Assembly (NCBI GenBank): GCA_002633005.1
Contig: NMRA01000355.1
Span: forward strand, 143,067-207,066
DNA: 64,000 bases
Direction of reading: 5' to 3'
Source of the DNA: Phoronis australis
Lineage: Eukaryota > Phoronida > Phoronidae
Part shown: positions 46,301-53,476 of the stretch, one piece after another
How positions within the stretch are numbered: the stretch's first letter is position 1
Layout: each line of letters opens with the position of its first letter
Program-made: the position numbers and the translations under genes
Notes under the pieces: generated by a model
Databases searched by the model: none
The model's input: the letters and a program-made list of their open reading frames with translations, nothing else
What the model was told of the DNA's origin: nothing

Positions 46301-47440
46301 TCAGTGACTTTAATTCTACATTTTCCTTTCTTAACAACGACCAGTGAAGCTCGTTCGTCTGAAACAGTTTGGACAAATTGAAAATCCATATCAAATGATC
46401 CCAATTTATCGTCTGGGAGTGAACTTAATCTACCGTGATGACTGGACCATTAGAAAGGCAAATCAATACAAATCAACTTTATGAGTAATTTTTTGCAGTT
46501 CAGCGCTTTCCACATATTGCTTTGTGTTAAGTAAGACATATATAATGGTAGTCCATACCATCCACCATAGGCTAGAGGATGTCAATCATCCTGAGAAAGA
46601 GTTTATTGATATTACTTAATTGAAAGTTATCATTCTATTGATCCGGGTACAATTCTTAAGAGAAAATATACTACACGTATAAGGTGAATAACCCGAGGCC
46701 ATCGCATTACAAGCTAATCCCCAGTCAGAAAAGCATTAACTTCTTAAAATTTCTCCCAAAGAAAATAATCCATATCCGGTGACCAAGACACCAGTCTTGA
46801 ACCTATAGGCACCGGTGGCGAAATAATGGAATTTGTACCGCGGGTTTGGTGTTTGCTGGCCCGGGACTTGGCTGTAGTAGAGTGACGTTGTAATCAAGAG
46901 GTGTGCCCACGGAATCCTTTCCCGGATGTTAGTAGGTTGACTTCAAATTTTGTACATTAAGGCCAAAAAGCGCATCCCCAGTTTATTCATAGTTTTCAAT
47001 TGTCATTATATATGTAATTGATCTCATTTTTCAAAGGTATTTGATTCTTGATACATTCCTTGGGATACCTCATTTGTTTAATCAAAAATGTTATCAGTGA
47101 GATCATTTTAAAACACGGTAGTCGCATTTCAGCCAAGCAAATTGTGGAAACGACGGATTACCTAGCAGAAGGTTGCCATACTTTTATTAATTAACTTAGA
47201 AATCTGACACAATTTTGCAAGGTAATACCGCTTTGCGGGCAGTTCTTTATTTCAGGTATTCAATTTCGACAAGCAAACATTTTTTTTCGGAATTACAGTG
47301 TATGTTTTGCGTACAGAAATCTACTTACCAGACTGCATAGTAAAAATGACAAAAGAACTCGTTAGGATCCAAGTCGCGTCGTCCCAACTGATGTGCGAGA
47401 AAGCCGAATCCAATCGACTAGAATTTGTGCTAGTGTTCAT
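18178..47440 (-). CDS. AMT-family ammonium transporter, seven coding exons (whole gene)
   Basis: Membrane channel/transporter of the Amt/Mep family that conducts ammonium or ammonia at the plasma membrane. I joined seven minus-strand exons: 47440-47329, 23196-22641, 22340-22209, 21340-21264, 20752-20571, 19748-19614 and 18834-18178. Every intron is GT..AG and every phase fits, giving 616 codons plus TGA/TAA-type stop. Visible family marks are WILTSSFVIFTMQ then GFGLLESGSV near the N-terminus, the gate-Phe segment FQMSFATTST (Phe about residue 117), D170 in AVDVAG, and the twin pore histidines H178 (GPVHLVGG) and H336 (IPVHLMGA). These are followed by KKRKFDVGF, ALVDPWESF and GRRGLFKGGGFYLFGVQT. 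Eleven membrane spans are expected for the family. The soluble tail of about 190 residues is long. The start is supported by an in-frame stop upstream. The Rh subfamily is less likely because the WFQMSFA and VDVAG signatures are of AMT type. Very sure of family; the exact orthology group is not established. Confidence 0.93.
19614..19748 (-). CDS. AMT exon 6
   Basis: 45 codons, phase 0 at both ends. It carries LTYGRRGLFKGGGFYLFGVQTLTVAAISVWSAV, the loop and last membrane helices. The chosen acceptor (CTCCAAAG/GAGGAC) has a pyrimidine-rich tract and joins ...GLFPDQ to EDILSLTYGRRG. An alternative AG 18 bases upstream would add FGFVSP and cannot be excluded without a transcript. Confidence 0.88.
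20014..20172. mobile_element. Small TIR element (family B), uninterrupted copy, in AMT intron 6
   Basis: About 159 bp: GGCGTGCGTTAAGTAACGCT at the left and CCTAGCGTTACTGAACGGGA at the right. Acts as the empty-site control for the nested copy at 15682-16462. It sits between AMT exons 5 and 6 and touches neither splice site. Confidence 0.72.
20571..20752 (-). CDS. AMT exon 5 (second pore half, second conserved histidine)
   Basis: Reads GLCALVDPWESFVVGFIGG, then FLEKLKVDDPAGVIPVHLMGAVWGILSTGLFPDQ. VDDPAGVIPVH holds the second of the twin pore histidines (H336). The acceptor is CTTCCAG and the donor GACCAG/GTGAGAG, phase 0. Length and content match the usual family spacing between the two histidine segments. 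Confidence 0.93.
21264..21340 (-). CDS. AMT exon 4
   Basis: A 77-bp exon reading FFVKKRKFDVGFLINSILGSLVSVT after a polypyrimidine tract ending TTTTCAG. KKRKFDVG followed by an INxxLGxLVSxT helix is typical of AMT proteins just before the second pore half. It starts in phase 2, completing a serine codon begun in exon 3, and ends in phase 1 at ACCG/GTAAGTTG. Confidence 0.9.
21591..21668 (+). repeat. (TG)n microsatellite in AMT intron
   Basis: Pure TG from about 21611 to 21650, with imperfect GTGTGTTTG and CACGTGCGTG edges. Lies between AMT exons 3 and 4. Confidence 0.95.
22209..22340 (-). CDS. AMT exon 3
   Basis: Codes the segment WGWLGFNCGSTYGIS followed by RWKIAARAAVTTLCSSMAGG, the well-conserved middle of AMT proteins (xGWFGFNxGS). 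Acceptor CGATAG, donor ATCAG/GTAAGTAA. Together with exon 2 it restores FMLWWGWLGFN across the junction, which confirms the split tryptophan codon. There is no start codon and the exon is short, so it can only be recognised by family similarity. Confidence 0.92.
22641..23196 (-). CDS. AMT exon 2 (first pore half)
   Basis: The largest membrane-coding exon, residues 38-223. It begins after an acceptor ending TTTCAG and reads GFGLLESGSVSLKNE, followed by several hydrophobic spans. It includes the Phe-gate segment FFFQMSFATTST, the family motif VSGCMAERTK, the tryptophan-rich CFPAHWIWAANGW and the pore signature VDVAGAGPVHLVGG with the first conductance histidine (H178). It ends at TGTTG/GTAAGTGG in phase 2, splitting a tryptophan codon. 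An ATG a little upstream of the acceptor opens a longer reading frame, but the splice join to exon 1 makes that start unnecessary. Confidence 0.95.
23197..25640. other. AMT intron 1, proximal part
   Basis: Intronic. Contains a short run of GCTAGCGTTT-type words (24010-24480) in both orientations but no clear element. Confidence 0.6.
25641..25950 (+). mobile_element. C-rich short inverted-repeat element, with assembly gap
   Basis: Begins TGCGCGCATCCGGAGGGGG and ends GGCTGGGTGCGGGCA, the inverted counterpart. The middle is a poly-C run interrupted by an 84-N gap (25693-25776), probably because the homopolymer defeated sequencing. The inner part shares TCAGAGAAACACAAAGTCCGA-type sequence with the copy in the LINE near 12.6 kb. 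Confidence 0.6.
25693..25776. other. Assembly gap (84 N)
   Basis: Follows a run of 14 or more C, inside a C-rich short element. Confidence 0.99.
25951..29464. other. AMT intron 1, no gene seen
   Basis: Only short frames without family resemblance (e.g. 27199-27459). No repeat structure was recognised apart from ACATGTA-rich words. Confidence 0.5.
29465..29975 (+). repeat. CATA/CATG tetranucleotide array
   Basis: About 500 bp of TACA-type tetranucleotides (ATACATAC, with CATGCATG, CGTG and AAAC variants). A 200-bp higher-order period is visible: a block with CATACATAAATACATACATG recurs at about 29600 and 29775. All frames on both strands stay open as Cys/Met/Tyr/His/Thr-rich text, which is a consequence of the repeat. 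Confidence 0.95.
30000..30437 (+). other. Open frame of unknown origin next to the CATA array
   Basis: Leaving the array, one plus frame reads KKCMSCDYLSNEQLLKEISR, then DRLNIYYQNIKSGNF, to a stop at 30437. DRLNIYYQN resembles the opening of a LINE endonuclease domain (LNIxYQNVRG), but the sequence does not continue as one. The opposite strand (30422-30186) is also open (GPIITFKWVLLASGSAVITT). Probably a repeat fragment; no function assigned. Confidence 0.25.
31681..36150 (-). mobile_element. 4.47 kb TIR element carrying a decayed gene of an uncharacterised multicopy family
   Basis: The two ends are long imperfect inverted repeats of about 150 bp: both open GTCCRGKCCCTTA and share AACATTTACAC, CGGATTAAAGCACCAAA, CTGAATCTCA and GGTCAAAGTCAAATC-like blocks. 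TA lies just outside each end. Between them, on the minus strand from about 34650 to 32400, run pieces of one protein in order. They include ASHLTRARHAHQVTALSLAK, FFALDLQNYKRWVSLHI, NNALVQDSGGAIGLTENQNA, GKQQYDNYKQTVVIEK, HPDVPESVDVKVFDGSPIV, ADIVFDAYTEDSLKA, STIDTDIVIVLLGVFDQL and FHALTGLDTTSQFYGKGKKT. Stops and frameshifts break it, so it is a pseudogene. I recognise these blocks, from memory, as belonging to a family repeated many times in invertebrate genomes with no known function. Confidence 0.7.
32400..34690 (-). pseudogene. Decayed gene of the LTENQ/FHALTG multicopy family
   Basis: Coding remains inside the TIR element. Blocks in order from the N-terminal side: YRLHKEASVATAGIADSFLQ (about 34640), ALDLQNYKRWVSLHIQDV (34290), IDxAxEENNALVQDSGGAIG (34150), RVTLQRMDDIKKDCSLYSQ (33720), ENHSWPPS then LLKMLEIPHPDVPESVD (33620), ADIVFDAYTEDSL (33440), ENKEELFMLLAEDMF-like text in another frame (33290), DTDIVIVLLGVFDQ (33080), FHALTGLDTTSQF (32900). 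Paired acidic DT motifs before the FHALTG block look like a nuclease-type acid cluster, which is an inference. At least three frameshifts and several stops are present. The N-terminal third seems to be missing. Confidence 0.6.
36160..38480. other. AMT intron 1, no gene seen
   Basis: Contains tandem-looking GCAGTTACGCT / CTTGCTTCAACCA paragraphs around 37800-38050 (three loose copies of about 110 bp), no coding evidence. Confidence 0.45.
38481..38516 (+). CDS. Putative homeodomain-like gene, exon 1
   Basis: An ATG opens a 12-codon frame rich in Arg/Lys (MEPRERVKKRVR) that ends AGG/GTGAGTTG, a strong donor in phase 0. Joined to 40533-40658 it supplies a basic N-terminal arm directly before a homeodomain-like helix 1, as in genuine homeodomains. 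The exon lies inside AMT intron 1 on the opposite strand. It is short, so the support comes from the join and not from the exon alone. Confidence 0.45.
38930..39185. repeat. Imperfect hairpin with GGTCGGATATAG arms
   Basis: GGCACTGGTCGGATATAGCGG...AGAGAACCAG (about 39046-39085) faces its inverted copy CTGGTTCTCTATTTCAGGGACCACTATATCCGACCAGTGCC (39143-39178). The arms are 40-45 bp with a loop of about 60 bp. Confidence 0.6.
39560..40164 (+). mobile_element. Harbinger-like non-autonomous element, copy 2
   Basis: 605 bp, same ends as the copy at 15812 (GGTGGCACTGAATAGTT ... CTGTTCAGTGCCTCC). Flanked by TAA at 39557-39559 and 40165-40167. It contains a GC-rich CGGCCGCGGCC stretch absent from copy 1. 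It lies in the intron between the two homeodomain-like exons. Confidence 0.8.
40533..40658 (+). CDS. Putative homeodomain-like gene, exon 2 (helices 1-2, start of helix 3)
   Basis: 42 codons between TTACTTTCAG and a GTACAC donor, phase 0 at both ends. The frame reads FSNTEIHIIQSAWEQRM (helix 1, Phe and Trp at the core positions), SAEVKETAKKL (helix 2) and SCSERRVK (turn and first part of helix 3). It stops where many homeobox genes have an intron, between codons 46 and 47, so V/I-W-F-x-N should open the next exon. The W-E-x-x-M pattern recalls the highly divergent homeobox (HDX) type, from memory. I did not find a clean WFxN exon; it may lie in the 531-N gap. A pseudogene is possible. Confidence 0.5.
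42106..42730 (+). repeat. Diverged tandem duplicate, second copy cut by the assembly gap
   Basis: The block from 42114 (AAAAGGAATTCTTTAAAA ... GACCTCTTCCGGTGCATT ... GGTCAAACTTTCAGAAAAAA) recurs about 410 bp later from 42518 (AAAAGAATTCCTTGAAAA ... GACCTTATCCGGTGCATT ... GGTCAAATTTTCAGAAGAAAA). The second copy runs into 531 N. Confidence 0.7.
42731..43261. other. Assembly gap (531 N)
   Basis: Run of N, followed directly by a (GA)n tract. Open frames crossing it are artefacts of reading N as any residue. It lies between homeodomain-like exon 2 and the candidate exon at 43563, so it may hide coding sequence. Confidence 0.99.
43262..43301 (+). repeat. (GA)n microsatellite at the gap edge
   Basis: Twenty GA units visible; the true length is unknown because the tract starts in the gap. 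Confidence 0.97.
43563..43676 (+). other. Possible further exon of the homeodomain-like gene
   Basis: Flanked by TTATTCAG and TTAGAG/GTAACAG, 114 bp long. One frame starts xAA-N-K-R-S-R-Q-T, which would fit homeodomain positions 50-57 with the critical Asn51 and Arg53, but it then hits a stop after two residues. The other frames give KQKESSNYTMIERRDESG with a stop, or a late frame beginning MESENAGVGQATLE before the donor. Direct joining to 40658 in phase 0 gives only 11 codons. I cannot settle the frame, so this is recorded as a candidate only. Confidence 0.25.
44463..44705 (+). repeat. Irregular minisatellite with GTGTGTCCTGGTCATGTAGTCAGTTGG unit
   Basis: About seven copies of a 33-36-bp unit; alternate copies carry an extra ATGTAA (CATGTAAATGTAGTCAGTTGG). 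Sequence drifts along the array (last copy CAGACGGGAGCG). Confidence 0.85.
44850..45153 (+). other. Protein-like open stretches, possible broken or terminal exon
   Basis: After a pyrimidine-rich tract ending TTTATCAG, one frame reads SEIIKALYCCDSSTTSVQCQ, then ASVLAAVIISNHLHG up to a stop at about 44985. A second plus-strand frame just after it reads NLSQSYSLSHSEFDDE, then HTQYVPDNYVPAMVQ, to TAA at 45151. Composition looks like protein but no family was recognised. The two parts need a frame change and overlap the decayed THAP frame at the far end. Confidence 0.25.
45150..45492 (-). pseudogene. THAP zinc-finger domain reading frame, frameshifted
   Basis: THAP domains are DNA-binding C2CH zinc fingers found in host factors and P-element-like transposases. 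The frame from 45492 holds C-x4-C (SCIYGRCSNSN), then ISVFAIAKDPNIAQKWHKFV, the typical hydrophobic-P-x-D...W core. After VRKT the frame must shift by one base to continue SLRSAHYEETCFDLSQ, the canonical (L)C-x2-H-F segment. There the third Cys is now Arg (CGC for TGC), so one zinc ligand is missing. The frame ends at TAA about 45150. About 50 residues of unrelated sequence precede the first Cys. Probably a decayed gene or transposon fragment within AMT intron 1. Confidence 0.55.
45761..45892 (+). repeat. 22-bp minisatellite, six copies
   Basis: Unit TAGAAGGAAGCAGACGATGC-AC (22 bp) repeated six times with changes only at the first bases and one G/A (AAACGATG). Confidence 0.95.
47329..47440 (-). 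CDS. AMT exon 1 (start codon, N-terminal membrane segment)
   Basis: This exon codes the first 37 residues: a short Asn/Ser-rich extracellular start (MNTSTNSSRL) followed by WDDATWILTSSFVIFTMQS, the family's first membrane helix. It ends one base into a glycine codon at a good donor (G/GTAAGTAG), exactly the phase that the acceptor at 23196 needs. Reading upstream in frame there is a TAA before any other ATG, so the start at 47440 is the first possible one. The exon lies about 24.1 kb from exon 2, so a gene finder working locally would probably miss it. NTS and NSS are possible N-glycosylation sites in the outward-facing N-terminus. Confidence 0.9.
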
Positions 47441-47454
47441 CTCGTGCTCCTCAT
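47437..47454 (-). promoter_or_regulatory. Upstream mini-ORF overlapping the AMT start (ATGA overlap)
   Basis: An out-of-frame ATG 14 bases before the AMT start opens a five-codon reading frame (MRSTR) whose TGA overlaps the AMT ATG as ATGA. In eukaryotes such a mini-ORF can lower initiation at the main start or act through reinitiation. The sequence shows the arrangement; whether this part is in the mature 5' UTR is not known. Confidence 0.5.
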
Positions 47455-47686
47455 TAAACAACACCTTGACTACTTAAGCTGAAATGTGTTTTCCACTAGA
47501 GTAGGTACCATGATTTCTACCCGCAAGCTTTCGTGTTCCCTGTTAGATGGACTGTGGTTACACTGTGCAAATAATCACGAAGTCGCTATAGCTAAGGGCA
47601 ACGCGTAGAGAGTTTGTGCGGGTCACGTGATCCTGCGTAATTACGGTCTGTAGTTTTGATTATAATACGGGTTGTTGACCTTCTCA

Positions 47687-47872
47687 ACGAATTGACCTAT
47701 CGTCAGCTCCGCCCCCTTGCATAATGTCGACTAACAAACAATAACTTTTAACCGGCAACGTGTTTTTGTTGGGTAAAATGGCGGCTTGAAAACGAATGTG
47801 TGCCAATAATGACGTGTTCTAAATGGTCAGTTAAGCCGTCCCTCAAAACCCTGGCGATAGGTCAATTGTACG
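47687..47872. repeat. Short inverted-repeat element upstream of AMT exon 1
   Basis: GAATTGACCTATCGTCAGC at the left and CCTGGCGATAGGTCAATTG at the right are inverted. 186 bp span, about 250 bp upstream of the AMT start, hence within the presumed promoter. A CACGTG-containing E-box (GGTCACGTGATC) lies between it and exon 1 near 47630. Confidence 0.5.
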
Positions 47873-48744
47873 TGAAAACGAACAGCAAACTTTCGAAGGT
47901 TGTCTTGAATCAATAAATTTGCTGTTAACCAGTATTTACGAATGACCGTCAATTCGGTTGCTTGATTTTAAGTGAGCCCATAATACCACGAGAACTCCAT
48001 CATCACCATGGTAACTGGCTATCTTGACACCAAACATCCGTTATTGTAGGTTCGTTGGCCAAATCGCGTTAGTCGCAAGTAAATGCGACTTCAGTTGTGT
48101 TTCTGGTGACCCTCATGGGGGTTACAAAACCGAAAGATGAAGTTTTATCACTTTAATCATTATGATTATCATAGAAATAAACAAGTCAGAAAGTCAGGAA
48201 GTGTGTCTTCCATTTCGTTGGTCTTTTGTTGTGAAAATATAGTAACAAACCAATGAATGTCTAGCTACCTACATGTAAGTAGCAAAATGACTTTAACGGA
48301 GTAAAGCAGAGAATTTTGTGAAATGGGAATTGGTCCCAATTCATAAAACATGTAAATACATATACGAGTATATTAACGTATCTCCTAACAACATACCTGC
48401 ATGCGAGCACAGTTTACTCTGAAGCTCTGATGACTAGTTTAGAAGTCAATAACAAGCATGACGGTGTCAAAATACGTCAATTAATAACATTTGTTCTACG
48501 CGTTCAACATTACTTTTATGTTTTCTTTGACATCCTTCGTGCCACGTTCCATGATTTTCACGTTTAGCCAGTAATGTCCTTATATGAATTATGTTCATGG
48601 TCTTAAAGCAACAGTAATTAATTAGTGATTAATTATCAATTAATTAGCGCTACGACTATAAAAAGTTCAACCCGTTGTTTAAGCACTTCCTTTATAGAAG
48701 TTTAGAAGCCCTGCAGCAACTGAAAACTGGTTAAAAGTCTAAAT

Positions 48745-49007
48745 CATGCGCGCACCCAACGGGGGGCCTCGAATGACCCCCCCCCCTCCCCATTTAGCGA
48801 AATGGGCAAAAAGGTCCGCTTCAGAGATACTAAAACTACGAAAAAGTAGAAAACGGTACAAAAATTCACTAGAAAGGCACGAACTACCAAATTTCGGCGA
48901 ATACACATTTTATAGCTCTGTCGGTACCCCGTAAATATTAGTATGTGGTCCACATTCTCAAAAATTCGAGCCCCCCCAATTCCAACTTTTAGGCTGGGTG
49001 CGCGCAT
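48745..49007 (+). mobile_element. C-rich short inverted-repeat element, intact copy
   Basis: Starts CATGCGCGCACCCAACGGGG and ends TAGGCTGGGTGCGCGCATG; the outer 14 bases are exact inverted repeats. The body has the poly-C run and AAAAAGGTCCGCTTCAGAGA also seen at 12.6 kb. 263 bp, no coding capacity; the best reference copy of this family in the window. Confidence 0.65.
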
Positions 49008-49822
49008 GCAAATTATTTTGTGAAGATAACACCAATGCAATAGGCATTACACAAGCTCGTCTGATATTCGAACTAATAAATTCAATTCTTACTATCACAT
49101 GCAATAGACGTAGCGCTAGACAGATTGATTGTTCAATTTACAAACTAAGTAAGACGGTGCTTGCTGGAAGCTATGCTCACTGTTCGAATCAGAAACTAGG
49201 CAAATGGAATTGTTAATCTGCTTACACCCCATGCGGTGGTCACATTATGTGATCTGCAGTTAAGTCTCAAAAGATCTCTGTACCAGACATGTAGGAACCA
49301 CGTCTTACAATTGTCTATGTTTTGATAATCAATGCTTTATCCTTAATACTTTTCTACTCGTGTTCAACCGGACGATAGAGTGTCATCGGTTTCTGTTATA
49401 ACGACGAAGTCCAGGGAATTAATGTTTTCTTTTTGTCACGTTTTGATCAGATTTTTTCATGACCGCATGTAAAGATAACTAACAAGGCTTCCAATAGTAA
49501 TCCGGTTATCTATTGAGTTTAAAATTGTTTTGCCTCCATCAAAAACACTTTCCAAGTGCCGCAAAGACAATCTTGTTCGGCAACATCAAGTACCGACGTA
49601 ACAATAAAACAAGTTCACCTGAATCCCCTTAGAAAAGTCGGCGCCCCTAGACATGAGATTAAACGTTCTGACGGTAATGCTCGAGAGCTTGTTTAAGCAT
49701 TGTTCCCGTTTACGGGCAAATACTGGTATTTTGCGGGAATTTATATAGTCGGACCGGAACCTTGTATTTCCGACGGTTCGGCAAAGTATTTGAGCAATAT
49801 ACAACGATCAAAACTAATGCAC

Positions 49823-49983
49823 CAGCGGCGTATTTAGGGGGACCAAGGGGGCCATGGCCTCCCCCCTAAAATTCTCCCAGATTCCGATTTGGCAGTTCGG
49901 GGGTTCGAATGTCTGACGATCAAAATCCTGGATAATACTCAGACCTGCCCTCCCCCCAACTCAAAATCCTGGATTCGCCCCTG
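49823..49983 (-). mobile_element. CAG...CTG short element with 5-bp target duplication (copy B)
   Basis: Starts CAGCGGCGTATTTAGGGGGA and ends AAATCCTGGATTCGCCCCTG, in the opposite orientation to copy A. Direct repeats TGCAC flank it (49818-49822 and 49984-49988). Inner sequence ATTCTCCCAGATTCCGATTTGGCAGTTC is shared with copies A and C. Confidence 0.72.
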
Positions 49984-50772
49984 TGCACGCACGAATCAAA
50001 TAAATATTGCAAATTCTGGGAATTTATTACCCTAAAACAATTAAACGCTGCACCAGAGAGTCACCCTGACGACGTTTAAAAGTGGAGTAGGCCTACACTG
50101 ACCCGAAATTCAAAGGATTAGCCGTAAGGGTTAAAGGCTAGTTGCCGGAAGTTAACTCGGCACTCTCTAACCGACATGTGTTTTCGAGTAGCCGAATTAA
50201 ACAATTTACATGTTGAACAACACACCAAATTCGAGGACTGACCAGCTGTACAAATGTCATTTACGTCGTTGAAGATGCAAATCAGATAAAACTAAGTGCA
50301 ATCTCCCTCTATTTGTTCGCGCAGCTCACATTTTGGAGCTGCAACGAGAGAAAAAGTTCTTGTAAATAATTCGCATAGACCCTATTCACGCCGACAAGAG
50401 GCGCATTCCAAAACGAGGCTCGCTACGATAGCTCTGGTGGCTTATCCGCGTAGTTGTAGGCCTACTCCGCGTTGCTCGAACAGCTAACAAAAATACGGAC
50501 ACTCAACTGTCTGTTTTACAATCCCTAAGGATTGTTGGGTCCTTGCCATACATGTACGCCGCGACGAAGGAAAATATGTACGTGTAAAACTTATAACTGT
50601 TTTCGAATCAATTTGTCGCGGCATCTCGGTTGCCGCCATAGCAACGAGGACCGGAGAATCTTCGGCCAGCCAGGCTGTGTTTTCACGACTATGGGTTGAC
50701 GCGTTATGCATTTTTCTTTACAAAAAGGACAGGGCCCTCAATCCCTCAATTTTGGGGCCAAACATCGACCCT

Positions 50773-52691
50773 ATTCACCTATTTCACGAACGCGGGGCGC
50801 TGCTGTCGTGTTGATCGAAAACGAGGCGCCTTGACAAACATGGCATCGTCCTGCAACTAAGGTGGTGTGGTCAATAGCCTTATCAACGTTACCAAAAATC
50901 AAGTTGTCTGACATTGAATCAATCTCCAAAAAACATACCAATACGCACGGCAACTAGACTTTTACCCTCCTCAGCCATTCCTTCGTAGTTTTCCCTCTTT
51001 TGGAAAAGTGTGGAAGTCAGGGATATACCCAGGCTTTTAGTTTTGAAAAACCCTGCTCGCCAGCTGGGTGAGTGCCGGAGCCAGAAAATCTCGGAAGCTA
51101 GGATTCATCAAATTTACGAGCTGTGATGTATGTGTAACCTATGACAGACTGTCTACAAAACTGTGGTGCATTACGATATTTTTAAAAAAATGTGCTGAAA
51201 TCCCAGGGCGAAAACTTGCCGACTCAGTGATGCGTCGCTGCTTCGCGATCGTCGATAGGACAAATTGAATTCTTGAGTAAAAATAGTTTCGACTCAAATT
51301 ACCTGAAATCCTCCTTAAGTTTTCCAAATAGCCTTTCCTAAGGTTCTAAGTTCCGGTGGAGTCGGGATTAAAAGCTGATTAAGTAAAAATCTGCGCTAGA
51401 TCGCACCCCGCAACGAGAAAAATCTGGACGAACACATATGTTGTTACGTGACGTTTGTATTCAAGTGAGTCAACAGGTGTGCACCGAGTGAGCAAGCGCG
51501 TGCGTGTTATCAGTGTTCATTTGACAGAGTAACAGGCCCAATGAGCTGTATATGTAGTTATATTTATCTCATTGAGCAGGCCCTAGCGCGCTTCTTGGCC
51601 AAGTTTCGATTCGCGGTTTTTATAATTTGACATGTACAAAGGAATCTGGATTCCTGTGGTAGGAGAAGATCTGCACGGGAAAGATACAATACGGCCAATC
51701 TCGTTACCAGTACGCTGCGTCTGTTCTGAAGGGCCAGACAATATAGTGTGACACTTTCCTCGCAAGATCAGCAAATCTTTTGCGTTCTTTTTGAAGCACT
51801 GCGGAACGGTTTGAAGTGTACAGCCACGGCTAAATACCGACATAGCGGCGAGGCTCGTGGTCTACTAGAAATTCCGCGCACAATGATTTTTCAGGACTGT
51901 CGGATATTATTAATAATTTGAATACATTACTGTAGAATTTTAGAACTGTGAGGTAAGGCATTTTTTCGCACAAATATATACACATTCATGGACTGGGCGC
52001 TTGTTTTAGCGAAGTCTGAAAACGAGTGGGGACGCTTATAGGGGCATGGGCGCTTATTAGGACGTATGTTATCAAAAGAATTTTGGCTAAAATGACATTG
52101 TACATTACAATAAGAAATCAGTTCCAAGAAATATAGTATTTCATTTTCTATGAGCACATGGACCGGTCTTTCACCTTTCTCCCCTTTTCTTCGTTTCGGA
52201 CTAGTCCACAAATTCTTTGTGCACGACCACACACTGTGTTTTTTGACGAATCGCGTAACGGGTGACATGTACTGAATCGGTAGGGTCGCACTGCGCCGAT
52301 GTTTTTACTGCCGGAGCATCGACACGATGACCAAACTGAACCTTAAATTCATGATAAAAACAGCACAAGGAGGAGGAAAATTATTCACATTCATCTGGGA
52401 AACAATATAAAGTGCTTTTGCGCTCTGAAATTCGCTCGCTACCTGGGCGACCGGCAAGTCAACTTCTACTCGCCCAGCACCATTTTTACTCGCATTGGCG
52501 ACTGGGCGAGTGGCTAAGTATATCCCTGTGAAGGATAGCGACGAATTATTACTGGAATTGGTACGTTCAGGCACTGCAGAGTACACCATGGCCAGCTGAT
52601 GATCTCTCATGAGGTTTTATCAGTGTGCCTCGTTTTCGACCAGTATTTAAGGATGGCGCGGGAAGATGGCGCTTTCGTGAAATAGGTGAAT
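50773..52691. mobile_element. Inverted-repeat element, outer layer
   Basis: ATTCACCTATTTCACGAA opens the left end and its inverse TTCGTGAAATAGGTGAAT closes the right. Further in, both arms also share GATCGAAAACGAGGCGC / GTCGAAAACGAGGC-type sequence. About 1.9 kb, with another inverted pair inside it. No transposase was seen. Confidence 0.5.
51018..52528. mobile_element. Inverted-repeat element, inner layer
   Basis: CAGGGATATAC at 51018 and GTATATCCCTG ending at 52528. Both ends are followed inward by CGCCCAG/CTCGCC-type sequence (CTCGCCAGCTGGGTGAG at the left, CTCGCATTGGCGACTGGGCGAG at the right). The interior includes GGGCGCTTATTAGG-type text near 52040. No clear target duplication. Confidence 0.4.
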
Positions 52692-53318
52692 TTCCCTCTC
52701 AAAAATATTGAAAAATCACGCGAAATTCCCGGGCCCACGAGTCCTACTGTAAAAATTCCCTTAGTGATTGAAAATTTCCCTCCAACGGTTCAAATCACCT
52801 GTGACCACAGAGGTGACAATTTGAAAAAGTACAAAATCATAGGCGGATTTAGAGGGGGGCCTAGGCCCCCCCCCTTGACTGCCGCAAGCAAAATAAACCG
52901 GCAAAACGTGAACGTGAGTTCGAGCTAGGACCGGTAGCGGACGAGAGGGGAAAACATGTTCCGTTTTTTGTTTTTTTTTATAGTCCAAAGACAGATTTCC
53001 TGAGCAGAAGGTATATATCCTCGACGCCCGCAACTTCCGGGCCGCCTGCGTGCTTACAATCGCGCTTTGACCGCTTCTCCAAGGATGTCGCCCCCCTCAT
53101 GGTATCCTAGATCAGCCACTGAAAATGCTACTTGACTGAGACAGAGCTATGAGAGCTTGCAAAAGGGCGGGGTGCTATTGATGGTGATCGGGATTTCAGT
53201 AGATTTTTCACTGACCCGTCACTCGGTGAAACGTTCCCCTCTCAGAGGCCGCACACTGGCACCTTTCCCCTCGGATATGAACGAGGCCTCTGAAGAAACA
53301 TGATAACTATGCTTGTTC

Positions 53319-53476
53319 CAGGGGGATCCAGGACTTTGAGTTGGGGGGGTGGGCAAGGCAGAGTGTTATCCAGGATTTTCCCCGTCAGACATTTGGTCTC
53401 CTGAACTGCCAAATGGAATCTGGGAGAATTTTAGGGGGGGCATGGCCCCCTTGGCTCCCCTCTAAATCAGCCACTG
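53319..53476 (+). mobile_element. CAG...CTG short element with 5-bp target duplication (copy C)
   Basis: Starts CAGGGGGATCCAGGACTTTG and ends CTCTAAATCAGCCACTG. TGTTC flanks it at 53314-53318 and 53477-53481. 158 bp, no coding capacity. Confidence 0.74.

Noticed and set aside
49880-49915. GGGGGTTCGAATGTC as a tRNA B box
   Set aside because: No A box or cloverleaf around it; it belongs to a CAG...CTG short element.
51927-52268. Minus frame of 113 residues as a gene
   Set aside because: Much of it is made from GGGCGCTTAT-type repeat words inside an inverted-repeat element; no domain seen.
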